64,000 nt of DNA from Blakeslea trispora (taxonomy: Eukaryota > Mucoromycota > Mucoromycetes > Mucorales > Choanephoraceae): the NCBI GenBank assembly GCA_025331445.1, contig JAIWNE010000033.1:186001-250000 (forward strand). The letters run 5' to 3'. The notes under the pieces were generated by a model. It was not told where the DNA came from, made no database searches, and worked only from the letters and a program-made list of their open reading frames with translations. Below, piece by piece: positions 34,093 to 45,933 of this stretch. Positions within the stretch are counted from its first letter, which is position 1; every line of letters begins with the position of its first letter. The position numbers and the translations under genes were made by a program.

Positions 34093-34904
34093 GCAGAGAG
34101 TTGAATCTGCACTGCACTTACTCATATACAAAACTGATAAAATGACAGTAGCGTTTTGTTTATTATAGGTAGAATTGAGGCAAAGAATCCTACAAGTAAG
34201 TTTGACCAAATTAATCACTTATTACACACGAGCACCAAGGGAAGACTGTAAGAAACCTACTTCGAGGGTAATAGCACCAGATATATTAGGCAAATAATAC
34301 AAGTGGAGATTCTTAGTTAAAAGAAAAATATTATAAAAAGAGGATATGTTTTATTCAATATTCAGAAAAATGTCTTTTATACAATTCGAAGGAATTAATA
34401 ATCTACTTCTTGTGCTTCTTGATAGCTAATTCGACCTTGATAAGACAGAGAGATAGGAATCAGAGAGATAGCATTTGGCAATCACAAGCATCAATTAATA
34501 AAAAAATAAAGTAAATTGGGGTGTATGTAAGATGAGAAAATAAAATAGAATAATAAAAAAATAAAGTAGATCGTTAGAAAAAGGTGGTAGAGAAGGCAAA
34601 GGAATAACGTAAAGGCAGGAGAATACGAGAAGAAAACATGGCTAGTTCACCAGATGACTTAAGAGAGGAAAGATAGGCTTAAATATCTGTATCTTGAACA
34701 ATTATCAACAACAACACCGGAATTGACTACACTTGACTACTTAGATTCACATATCCAACTATAGATGCACCAGAATCACCAACTTGCTATAGGACGTCTT
34801 CCTATTCACAGCATTGCTTCAGTAGGTCTTGGAGTTCTAGTCAACACATCAAGGTACCCTTTATGACTACAATAGCCATTCTAGACAGCCTGTTCCTTTC
34901 TGGC
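34093..34904. other. Spacer without recognised gene
   Basis: I see no coding gene, tRNA or repeat shared with other parts of the window. The last three bases, GGC, are the target duplication of element A. Confidence 0.5.
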
Positions 34905-37877
34905 CACTACACATAAAGGGTCGTCGCGCGCACGCCAATTTCTGCGGATAACTTGACTGTAACGCACGTTCCAGGCATGACGCGCGCAAAGCGTAGGGCA
35001 TCATGTGTTTTCGCATTGAGACGACACAGCGAAACACTGTCATGTGTCAACGCATTGGAAGACAGGGCGGAGCAACGTCTTGTGTTTTCGCATGAGAGTT
35101 TGAGTGAACCTCTTTGTCTTTCGCTTTCATTAAAACGACCTGATTGTATTGTTTACTCATGACATCCTCATTCAATTGGCTTCTTTATCAAAATATACAA
35201 TCATCAATTCGTTTTAATTGGCTTCATATTCGGTATCTTTATTAAATGTATGCATTTAATTGGACAAAATGGGCTTCTTTACGTCAATACACTTCTTTAT
35301 GATTGGGTTATATAGGTCAAATATAGAGGATTATAGGTCTAAAAATAGTGCTTTTTATTATAAAAAAAATGGTATATATTGGCTGAAAATAATGGCTTAT
35401 ACAGGGGGAAAATATAGGGGTTCTATAGGAATCCAGGTAGAATGAATAGGCAGAAATCAGCCAAAATGGTAGGCAAAATGATGGGCAAAATACGGCCAAA
35501 AAGCAGGCAAAATACGGCCAAAAAGCAGGCGAAAGAGCAAAATCAGTTATCACAAAATTTCAGAAAAACCTTAGCAAAATGACAATTAAAATGCTAAAAC
35601 AGTTAGTTATAAAGCAAGCAGAAAATAATGTCATTTACTTACTTTAAAAGTCTCAAACAGCCATCCGGAAAGTAAAGGGTAACGCACTAAAGCGATAGAA
35701 GCTCAACAACAGAAAAGAAACTAGAAAAACTGAATAAGTTAAACCGAAATGAGATAATTTAATCATTTACTTACATACTAAAGCATCATAGCACCTCAAG
35801 TTATAGCCAGATACAATTACGAGTGTCTAAGGTAACCAAATAGTACAGTTAGAGAGGCCTTGAGTCATATTCAATGACTTTACTTACTTTTATACCAAGT
35901 TTCTCGAGAAAAGACAAAACTACATGACTAATCCTAATAAAAAAAAAGATGGTAAGTAAACAGCAATATACTTGTTTGTCAAATTGTACCTTAAATTATG
36001 TATCAGTCTTCATAAGCTCTAAAGATAACAAGCCTACATGGAGAATAATATTCAATAAACTCTTGCTTGGGTATGGGAAAGTACTTACATGTTTTATTTC
36101 AAAATATAAAAAAAGTAAAAGAAATGGAAGAGAAAAGAATAAAAAAAAAAAGGAAAAAGTATGTTTAAATAAAATGACATATTGACAAATTTCTATTTTC
36201 GTGATAAAAAATGAATCGAAAACCAAAAAAATCTGTAAAAATACGATCCGTAGAAAATTAGATGAACAAAGACTGAAGATAGATGATTTTTTTCTCTCAT
36301 CAGTAACACAAAGAATATCTGTTAACATTGTACTTTGCATGAGACTTTGCTAATCAGCTTAGTAGTGTCGATATCCATAGGCCATGTAATTCAACTTAAC
36401 AGATACTCAAGATGGTTTACTTAGATTGCCATAGCAAGCCATTTAAAGTAGACAATGTTAGCATTAAATGAGCCCTTTTTTTTAAAAAAAATAGTTTTCT
36501 GAGGTATTTTTTTCCCAGTCAGTTTTTTTCTTTTTCCTTCTATTTTATTTTTTTTTAGTACTATATGAACTTTTACTCACTGCTCGTATATTTCTAACCA
36601 AGTTGATGAGCCTCAACAAACTCCCGTCATCACAACAAAGCAACGCGATGCAAGTGCGCAATCAACAATCTTACAAGGCTTTAGAAGTTTAGAGCAAAAA
36701 ACACGTAAAAAAAACTAGAATGACTTTGACTATGTCTACAAAAAAAAAGAGCTATCGCCAGCAAACGTGTAAGATCCTCTCATTTCAGCATCACTGTTTT
36801 TCTACACCCAAGTTTTAGTTATTGTCAGTACACAATTATTGAAATCTACTGTTGAACGCTTTATTACTAACCAGGTAAAAGGTAAGTAATACTTTTGGTT
36901 TGGATTGTAAACGGCTCTTTATTGGAACGGACTGCATCACAAACGGTGACCTTGAATATTTGGTTGAAGAATTGTGTTTAAGCAATAAAAAAAGACAACA
37001 TCTTGTCAAGTTATTACTTTACTTGTATTTACGGCTATTTTATTCTGGGATGATATGTATTGAAACGAGTATAAGGGAATGGAATACGATAAAAAGGGCT
37101 GTTAGCATAGAATAGTGTGTGATAATGCCTTTGGCTTTACCTTATCTATCAAATATAAAAGGGATTAGCGTCTTTGTGTTGTATTTCAAAAATAAACCTT
37201 TTATACGAGTAGCTTTGACAAGATCTAGTATAAGGATTAAATTATGTTTGTATGTTATCTACGTCTTTATTTTGACAGCTTTTGGCTTTTCAAACTACCC
37301 ATCTTTAAGCAATCGTTTAAGTGTTTTTTTAAGTGTCTCTTTTTTTTTCAACCTCTTTTTTTTATGTATTTTTTCAAATATCTTTTTTTTTTGAGAGTCT
37401 CTTTTTTTTAGTGCTTTAAAATTTTTATTTCCCATTTTTAAAAGATTTTCCCAATTATTTTGTGAGTCTCATTCTCAATTTTTAATTTCTTCATTTCCGA
37501 AAGTATTTTCCAATTTTTTAAGCAGTGATTTTAAGTCTTGATATTTTTTGAAGAAAAATGACAAGACATTTCAAACTCCTCAGCATTAAGGAAATCAGGT
37601 TGCTTCAAAATCTTAAGCAGAGAAAAAATCACTGCCAAAAAATTCAAAAAGCGAAATGTTTTTTAAGCAGTGAAATGATAAAAGAAATGTAAATGGTAAT
37701 AACTTCATGAAAATACATCCAATTTTAAATCTGTAAAAAGTTTTGGAAGCCTAGAAAATACATCTACATTTCTGCCAAAAAACCCGCAACTTTCATAGTT
37801 AAAATCAAAAGTTGAAAAAATAGGCCCATGTTAGCCGCACGTGTCCGACGTGCGTCCGACACGGGTTAGGTGTAGTG
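34905..37877. mobile_element. Non-autonomous CACTA element A
   Basis: Ends CACTACACATAAAGGG and, reverse complemented, CACTACACCTAACCCG. A perfect 3-bp duplication GGC flanks it (34902-34904 and 37878-37880). Its right 450 bp match the left end of element B inverted, and its left interior resembles element C. No long ORF. It has repeated TTTACTTAC motifs at 35635, 35765 and 35880 that read as splice donors (GTAAGTAAA) on the minus strand, and exon-like pieces near 36620-36720 and 36900-37115 on the plus strand. The left end carries TTTTCGCAT-type subterminal repeats, unlike the GTCCAC array of B and C. Confidence 0.82.
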
Positions 37878-37879
37878 GG

Positions 37880-38507
37880 CACTACAGAAAAAAAAACATG
37901 AGTTACACGCAGGAATAGGGCATATCCTGCGTATAACTCATAAATTTAACTAATGTTCAAAATAGCATGTATAGCTCACCTCATGAGTTATAGGCCTTAA
38001 CCTGGGTATAACTCATGTTTTTTTAAGCAGGCAAATTTCATTAGTTATAGCCTGTATGTACCATATAACTCATGTTTTCTTACATTAGTTACAGTGCAAT
38101 CCTTTCATCTTATTTGCTCTTTTGATTGAAGTATGCTTCATGTCATTGGCTTAAGGAAGCTCTTTGTGTTTCTTTCGGTCTTTAGACTGTTAAACTCCCA
38201 TAGGCTCTCCCACGTTACATTTTTACACAAACATTTCAAATACACTCCTTTGCTATTTGACCTTGGTTTAAAGATGTATGCTTTATTTGGTACTCATTGC
38301 TTTTCTTTATTGGCTGATATGCCTTTTATTATTACTCATTTACCACTCGGTTAAAATATAATACGGAAAACGTCATTTGAATTCATTTATATTATTGGTT
38401 TATTTAATAAAAAATTGTTTATACGATCGATCCATTGGATCCTTATTCGTACATCATTGGCTAATCTAATGCTCTATATACTGGGTCCCCATACCCTTCT
38501 TTACCTC
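37880..38507 (+). mobile_element. Left end of CACTA element E, remainder lost
   Basis: Starts CACTACAGAAAAAAAAAC. Five copies of ATAACTCATG or its reverse, plus weaker copies, fill 37895-38095. The part 38105-38507 matches the leader of element G. At 38508 another CACTA end begins. The other end of E was not found. Element A inserted so that its GGC duplication includes the first base of E. Confidence 0.6.
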
Positions 38508-38509
38508 CA

Positions 38510-38645
38510 CTACGGCTCAAGCGGGTGGGCTGATGGCCCAATTTTTGGGCCCTACAGCCCAATCGGTCTACTAACAAATCGAATGGGCTAAAATGCGTTT
38601 AGCCCAATTTTGGTTTGCAGTAAAATGGGCCATCGGCCCATTTTT
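38510..38645. repeat. Subterminal motif array of element H'
   Basis: About eight copies of TGGGCC/GGCCCA or AGCCCAAT/ATTGGGCT-like words in both orientations within 135 bp, directly inside the CACTAC end. A GGCCCA word also occurs near the opposite end (around 48838). Confidence 0.7.
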
Positions 38646-39214
38646 TGACTGCTTAAAAACATTAGTATACCGCTATGAAGGCCAATAATGATTGCTTATA
38701 TAATTGAAGTGGAGCTTTAGCATCAAATGAAAATGCAAACATTAAAGAGGTTTAAATGATCATGTTCTATGTGGATGAATAATAAACAGACTAATGGTTT
38801 GTCAGTATTCCTTTAAGTAAGCTTGAATACTACTGGATCATCTAGTATTATAGGCCAATCATGTTAGTTACATTGCGTCTTTTTATAATTTTAGACAAAT
38901 CAGGCTTTTTTAATTTTATTAATTTGAATCAACTAAATGCTATATATGGATTTTTCTTTAGGCTGAATTGTAGCTCAGATGTCCTTTTTGGCAATAGGAA
39001 TGCCGCATTAGGTGTATTCAGATTGATTGGCATGCTTGGCTTTGATATAGATACCTTTTGGGATCATAAGAAGCAGTATAGGAAGCAGAAATGAGTTAAT
39101 TTCCATGACTAGAGCCTTCAGTAAGCACATTAATCGCTTTGCAGTAGCTGCGCTTAAAAAAATATTCAGCCTTAACCGAGATTTTTCTCGTAATTTTTTT
39201 TTCTTGACAGCCAA

Positions 39215-40429
39215 CTTGAAGCAACATGCAAGGTCATGAGCAACACCAAGTAAGAGATCACTCGACACCAGTACATACAAGAGTCAGAAATAATAGAGGA
39301 AGAAAGCGAATAGCATAGAAAGTTTAAAAAGAACGAAAAAAATAAAGATGACACGCGATCCTTTACACATGTAGTTTGTCAGGAGCATGTTGATTCCGTT
39401 AGTTGCGATTAGGTACCTCATGAGTCCAGCCAACAATGAGAGCAACAATCAGAAGTAAACAGTTGATAATGAGGGGTTCATTTGGTAAGATAGTCAAGTC
39501 AAAATAATCTGGAAGCGGTATTTCACTTGTCGCGAAAGAGATTCAAAGAGATGAGGCAACCTCATCTGAGATGGAGCGCACATGTAAGCATGAGCAACGA
39601 CATGAAGACACAAAAAAAGAAAATAATAAGCAGTAAAGTTGAAAGGAACCCCAAATTCAACTAAAAAGAGATTCGGTAACCATTTAAAACAACAGACCAT
39701 AGTAGTGGAAGAAGAACAGGCGGATAAAGAGCGTTTCTTGAAGATGAGATAGAGAGATGGCGACATGGGAAGAGACTCAGTACTTAAACAACGGTATATT
39801 AGAGAGGAAAAGTATTTCTTACAGCTTGGATAATGATCAGTGATAATGACGGAACAGGCAGACGAAATGAGCACACAAGAAAGAAGACAGACATGAACAG
39901 ATCAGACATAGGATGGGAATACAATAAGCAGTTGAATATCTGGTTACGAAGAGGTTTCATGTCGATGACTACGAATAGAGAAATTTAGTGAATGCAATAT
40001 GCACAATAGCATTTGAACAGATAACTAAGGAAATTGAAGGAATTCGGGCAAGAAATATTTGAGCATAGGCATCGATCCTGATAGGCAGCATAGATAGACA
40101 TGGTATTCAGATTTCAGTAAAAGAAGTATAAGTTTGAGCAACATGGTATAAAGCAGACAGCATGGATAAAGAAGTCATGGATGAGGCGGTAAAAAGTAGC
40201 ACAGAAGAGGGTGAGATGAATAAGGGATTGTCTACTAGAATCCATGATAAGTGGTTGTATAAGTGTATATAAAGTTGAAGACAAGCAAATGCATACTAAT
40301 AAGAAGATCGAAGCTGCAAAGAAATGAGAAGAGAAGCGTAGTCGAAGTGTTAGAATGTTGTTATGATAAGGTGATACACATCAAGCTAGTGTGAAATAAG
40401 AGAGTCAGTAATGTTGATGGATTATATAA

Positions 40430-40463
<34 letters not shown>

Positions 40464-40640
40464 GTGCTTACCGTTTGCTGTGCATTAAGAAAAAAAAGAA
40501 AGAAAAAAGAAAATGGGGGATTGAAAAAAATGCCAGTATATATGAAAATATGACATGATGGAAGAAAGTATGATTTCATCAACAGATTCAAGCTAAAATT
40601 GTACTGAAAAGGAAAATGTCTTGGATTTGTATATTATATG
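39215..40640 (-). repeat. Repeat block shared with element H
   Basis: Reverse-complement match to about 7655-9048, with scattered substitutions. It contains a 27-nt A run (40437-40463) where the other copy has a T-rich tract. Frames on the minus strand (39874-39494) and in the other copy (8408-8593) are not conserved as proteins, so I do not call a gene. Confidence 0.75.
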
Positions 40641-40974
40641 CTTTACCAAAAAGAAAGAGAGAGAGAGAAAGTAAAAGAGAGAGGATTGGCTAAAGTAAGC
40701 AAAAAGAGATATGACTGCTATTTGGCGCTTGAGATGGCGTCATCTGTGGTGCTATAAATTGGAAGGACTATCTCAGAGAAAGACAAACTGCTTCTTCTCT
40801 TTGATATTTTCTATAGTTTACATATTATACTCCAAACATTAAGATAGTTTAAGCTAAGACAGTTTAAGAAATACTTGGAACGAATATATTAGTTAGTGAT
40901 TTATTATAATAATATCAGTAAATGAATGATGAAAAATATGTACACGAGTATGAACGACGAGAAGAGTGAGGTAT

Positions 40975-43900
40975 TTACAAAATGGTATGGCCGCGCAAGC
41001 GATTGTTTAGTTTTTGATAGTATTTGGCATCTAACCATATTACTTTGTAGTGAAGAAGTTCGTCGTCATATCTTACGAGACCTACAATAGTGAGAATGTC
41101 CCTCACTTCACACACCATATAGGGACCGTTATTTCTTTCATCATCGTAATTAGCCTTGATAATTCCATAATCGTCCATATCGGTATCAAGAATTACAGAC
41201 AACAGGGCGAGAAAACGTATACTACCATTGAATTTGTGCTCAAAAAAGAACACAACCTCACCTAAATACCAGAATTTTTGTTGTCTGCTAATGACAATAC
41301 ATGTTAGCGATTTGAAAAGTTAGGAAGAATATGGCAAGTACCTGGTAATATGCTTTGCTTCAAACAAGACAAGATGATTTGCTCGACGAATCTGGCTCTG
41401 ATATTGTCGATACCATCTTGACTGGAAGACAAAGCCGTTGTGCAACATTCGAGCTGCCAGCATTATTTTCTCTCCATAGTTGACAATACTCGACAGTCCC
41501 AATCGATTGTAAAATCTCTGCAAAGCATCAACACAAACAGGGACAGGTACATCAACAACAATATCTTCACGATTGAGAGATACATTTGAAAACTTTTCCC
41601 ATAGTTGAGGCCATCTATCTGGTTGTGTAGGATGGTCATGGTAATCAACTCTAATGTTTGTTTCAGGTGAGCTGATTTGGTCGAAAGCTTCAGTAACATC
41701 GGTTTGATTAAAAAAATTGAATCTAGTGTGAATGTTACTGATTTCTTTGTTAGGCTTGGACATCGAGAATACTTTGTTGCTATATAGTTTGATAGTTCTT
41801 TCGAGAGATCTACAAGAATAGTATCGAAGGGGTCCGTGTTGTCTGATGAGATCGGCTACATGATAAACGGCAAAGTGACAATTCATTGTCCAAACTCGCA
41901 TGCTCAATTGGTCTTCTGCTACGCTTTGTTGAAGAAAGTCAGCCCATTGTTTGAAGGATCTATTCTAAAGATATTAAAATCGAATACAGTCGGCAGCATA
42001 AAAATAAAAGGTACCTTTCCATATACTGTAGCTCTTCAACGCTGATACATCTTTGCAAACTTATAGAACATGCATTTACTAGATGCATCAATGCATTTCT
42101 TGTCTGGACGCTTTTCATGTAAGGTACAATCACAGTTGGGACAACATGCAATAGAATATGCTGCCAATCAACAGCCCTGTAGAAACCTGCTCTGTGATCA
42201 AAAGTGAAATCAAACATGGAAGGAGTCGTCTTTTTACTTTGATTGATCCATTGACCAAGTTTATCACCAAAAGTTCTTAATGTGAAGCCTTCTATGGTGT
42301 CAAACGCATAACTGGACATATTTGCGGGCATGAACTTGTTTCGGGTTGGCTGTTCCAAAAGATTGAAAACAAGATGACCTATTCCATGACCTAACATATG
42401 CAACTCGTCGCCAAAGAAGGAAAATGGGCCCAAGAAAGTTGGCAAACTAGTGATCAGATCAGATACACCACGCATTCCATGTTCCTTTGATAACTGTTAG
42501 TAAACGAGTTATTTGACTGTGGTGTGATATGCCTTACAATGTCTCCTTCAATTAAGCTTTCAGCAGTACGATCATCGCCAACACCAGAGAAATACTTTCC
42601 ATGGGTAATGTTTTGACGATAACTATCTGCTCTCACATCACAGATACGACAACCGTATGTACCTGTGTGGCCACCGAAATGCATGATCTCAGCAATTCCT
42701 GGTATGTCGCCAGTAAAACCGAGTATTGCGACCTTACCATTGAACTTTTCGACACCATCACGCTTGATGATCAGACCACGACGATACAACTGATTAACCT
42801 CGGCTATCAAAGGTTGCAGAAAAGACACAAGCATCTTGGGCTTTCCTGGACAGATGGCTATTTGAATCATGTTTTTTCTTTTGTTCTACAAAGTTCAAAG
42901 CAAAGTAAGTTATTATGTTCGATAAGGGTAAACATGAATTAATGTTCGTACCTATACTCAGGATGAATGTTTAGAATTAGGCAGTTAATCATGACTTGGT
43001 GTGCTTTCTGTACATGCTTTGGCTGATAGCCGTCAACAAAAATCAACAAACAGATGGTATTGTCCTCTAGAACTCCTTCATTCAACAAACGTTGGTATGC
43101 AGCACCTGAAAAGACATCTCGATACTGGTTGTTTGATGCTGAATGATCAAAGAAATGATTGCGGTAGTCAAGCATATCGCTTCGTTTTGGATCTGCATAG
43201 AATTCCGTCAAAGCATTAGCGATTGATGTGTAGGCCATTGTGCTTTCAGATTTCAAAGAAGGTAGAGGCATATTTGGATCGCGTTCAGTGTTATTTCTGG
43301 CCTCTTCCACTTGAGCAATGTTGCTGTAACGAGGACGCTGACATGGTTCGTATTGACAAGTCAAAACATCCGGACTGTCAAGAGGGAACATGTAACACCC
43401 ATTTGCACAGATGTCATGTTTAACGATTGTGGTCGAATTGTTATAGATGAAACGACGGTAAGTGTCAGGTGATTTAAACAAGTTTTCATTCAAAAGATCT
43501 TCTACATATACAAAGTCATCAGCTTGAAAATAATTACATTACAATTGAATAAAAAGTACCATCTAAACGCATTGGCATGATCTCTTTGTTGAGATACTTG
43601 ACAATCTCTCTTTGACCTTGACGAGAGACATTGAATTTATCTAGCAAATGCATGAAACCCATTGCTTTTACATCAAATTGACTGATGTTGCAGCTGTCAA
43701 TCCATTCTTTAACAATTGGTTCATCATCTAAAGAACATGTTTCAATAACATTTATTTGCATTGTTTGTGTGATGTTTAACTTACTTGATGGCTCTTCTAT
43801 GTCACTAGAAGATTGCTCTACAACTGGATCGTTATTGCTGTCTAACATCTCAATGTCTTCAATCACAAAATCAGCCTGATTAACTTGCTGACTTTGAGTA

Positions 43901-44010
43901 GCATCGTATGCTCTTTCAGCGGCTCTTCGAACACATTTGGACTTTCTTTTGTGAGCATTGAGTTTGGCAATGCTAATGAAAGTAGCAGAACAGGTAGGAC
44001 AGTGAAACAT
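40975..44010 (-). CDS. Tnp2-like CACTA transposase with C2H2 N-terminus, intact
   Basis: Six exons join in phase: 44010-43560, 43501-42952, 42877-42538, 42493-42015, 41959-41342, 41287-40975 (916 codons plus stop). All introns have GT...AG borders. The N-terminus is a C2H2 zinc finger (CPTCSATFISIAKLNAHKRK), followed by an acidic stretch. Core blocks: LLIFVDGYQPKHVQKAHQ (first acidic residue), GFTGDIPGIAEIMHFGGHTG with CRIC (second), and GDELHMLGHGIGHL (third). These line up by eye with the DWF, DxPAxxK and DIMHNLLLG blocks of the transposases in elements G and C. It should bind and cut the element ends. No stop or frameshift was found, unlike its relatives. Exon borders were set by eye; two acceptors were chosen to keep phase. 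Confidence 0.75.
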
Positions 44011-45131
44011 TTTGAAAAAGTGTGATGTGATGTGTGATTATAATGAATTTGGAAATAAGAACTGGTCGATGATTGCAAGAACCTCTCTATTTATATAATA
44101 GAATCATAAGAGCATATTCTTTCATACTTCCATAAAAGAGGTAAATAAAAAGTTTAGAATCTAATAGTTGCCAAATTAACTTTCAACATGCAACTATTAA
44201 TAAATTTACTTTTATGAGTGATGCATTTCAACAAGGCTAATAATAACTAAAAGCAGTCTACAATGAAAGTCTTTTTTAATTCTCTTTTATTTAAAATAAA
44301 CTCTTGGTTTCTTTTATAGATACTCCCCTTTTTTGGTTGCCCTTAAAATTATATATCCAAAATGTAGCGCGCTCAGATTGTTTCAGTAGCTTAGCAAACA
44401 ATGAATTAAATAAGCTTGATTTCATAAATCAAACTTACCGTTTGATGAAAAGGGTGATCAATTATCTACACTGAATCGAATTAACTAGGCTTTTATTACT
44501 AGCACTCTATGTCATTCAAATTTGATAACTTTTTTGCTTTTTACCACTTTTGATTTTAATGTACTATTTGTGTTATCATAAGCAGATTACTCTAATGTTC
44601 TTTAAGCAAAAGTTTTGTCAACATTATATTATCATCTAATAAGATGCAAAGTTGTTAGGTTCATCCAAATGTTACAATCTCATATATTCAAATGGTTCAA
44701 GTTGCAACAAATTTGAGTTACTAATGTGTTAGATTAGGTGAGTATGTAAATTGCATATCCTACATAAGTTCATTACTTGAACTTATATTTATAAATAGAT
44801 TCTAAAATGAGCCAAGCAATACTATATATTTAGAAATTTAAAGAATTTTATGTATGTTGAAGTATACCTTTAACGAAACTTTTCGGCATGCAGTATTGTT
44901 ATTCATTTTAAAATAGAAAATCATGTATAAATAGCTTTTCTTAAATTTGAATGATTTGTATACATTTCTCAACTTCCATCAAACCAATTCTCTGATCAAT
45001 ACCAATGCCATTCCAAAATCCCATAGTCGAAAGCATTCATGATAGTTTGTTCAAATGGAAAGAAAGATCGATAATCTAGAGACACAGATGACTTTCATGA
45101 GTGAGCGAATCAACTTTTAACAAATGTAGTA
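44011..45131. promoter_or_regulatory. Divergent promoter region of element H'
   Basis: 1.1 kb of AT-rich DNA separates the two divergently read genes, so it must hold both promoters. From ATG 45005 a frame MPFQNPIVESIHDSLF, then in another frame a coiled coil (MERKIDNLETQMTFMSERIN), precede the chosen start at 45132. They may be a decayed N-terminus or a leader. Confidence 0.45.
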
Positions 45132-45933
45132 ATGGAGATGAGCAACACATTGAAACGCATTGAATCAAGTAAGTAATACATTGAATTTGCTTTCTAATAA
45201 ACAACTTACATCTCATTGAAAACAGCTTCAAATCTGCAAGGCTCAACATCATCTGCAGATAATTTTAGCCATATGCCTGAAATAATTGAAAAGCCCACAA
45301 AGAGCTTTCTCAATTGTCAGCAATCAAACTACACACAAGAACAAGTCAGATACTTTTTAAATCTTTGGCTTCGTAATGAGATTGCTTTAGGCCAAGACGA
45401 CGATGCTGACACTCGATTACTCAAAAGAATGAGATTCAACACATATTACCAAGACCTTTGTACAATAGGCTCAGTCGCAATCGATAGAGAGAAGTTGAGA
45501 ATGAAGCGAAGCAATTACAATTGGGAAGAAAAGTCTTTCAAGTCATTAGAGCTTGACTATCGAAAAAGTATGATTGACAATTTCCAACGAACAGCAATTG
45601 ATCTTCATTATCCTGTCGATCGTTGCAAAGACCAATGGCTTGCCGAAACTTTGTTAGCCTATATGTATCACAACCGTCAAAGCAAAAGAAAGTCAAGGGT
45701 AACGATTTTCAATGTATAAATTAAATGTATGCCTACTTGCGTATACTCATATTTATCGTCGTTAGAAAACCGCTTCAGAACATGAATTTCCTGAGTCGGA
45801 TAATTCTCAATCTGTATCTTATGAGCAAATGTCAATTGCTTCACAAAGCCAATCGTAAGCATTTACTAAAAAGCTTAATTAATTGAATCTAAAAGAATCT
45901 TCGTTTTTCAGACAATTAGATTTGCTAGAATAA
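45132..45933 (+). CDS. Plus-strand partner gene of element H', intact
   Basis: Four exons (45132-45168, 45226-45698, 45766-45854, 45912-45933) join in phase to 206 codons plus stop, ending SQSQLDLLE. The start is MEMSNTLKRIES, short and heptad-like. The centre (TQEQVRYFLNLWLRNEIALG, then FNTYYQDLCTIG) is a mixed helical region, followed by a basic segment ending RQSKRKSR at the exon border, as in the partner gene of element G (NNRKSK). No known domain. By position and analogy with En/Spm TnpA it may bind the subterminal GGCCCA array; this is inference. A longer N-terminus from 45005 would need two frameshifts. Confidence 0.6.

Noticed and set aside
38508..38560. Reading the CACTAC at 38508 as ordinary leader sequence shared with element G
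   Set aside because: A weak resemblance to G exists at this point, but the match to the 48878 end (12 of 14) and the GGCCCA array favour a true terminus; some doubt remains.
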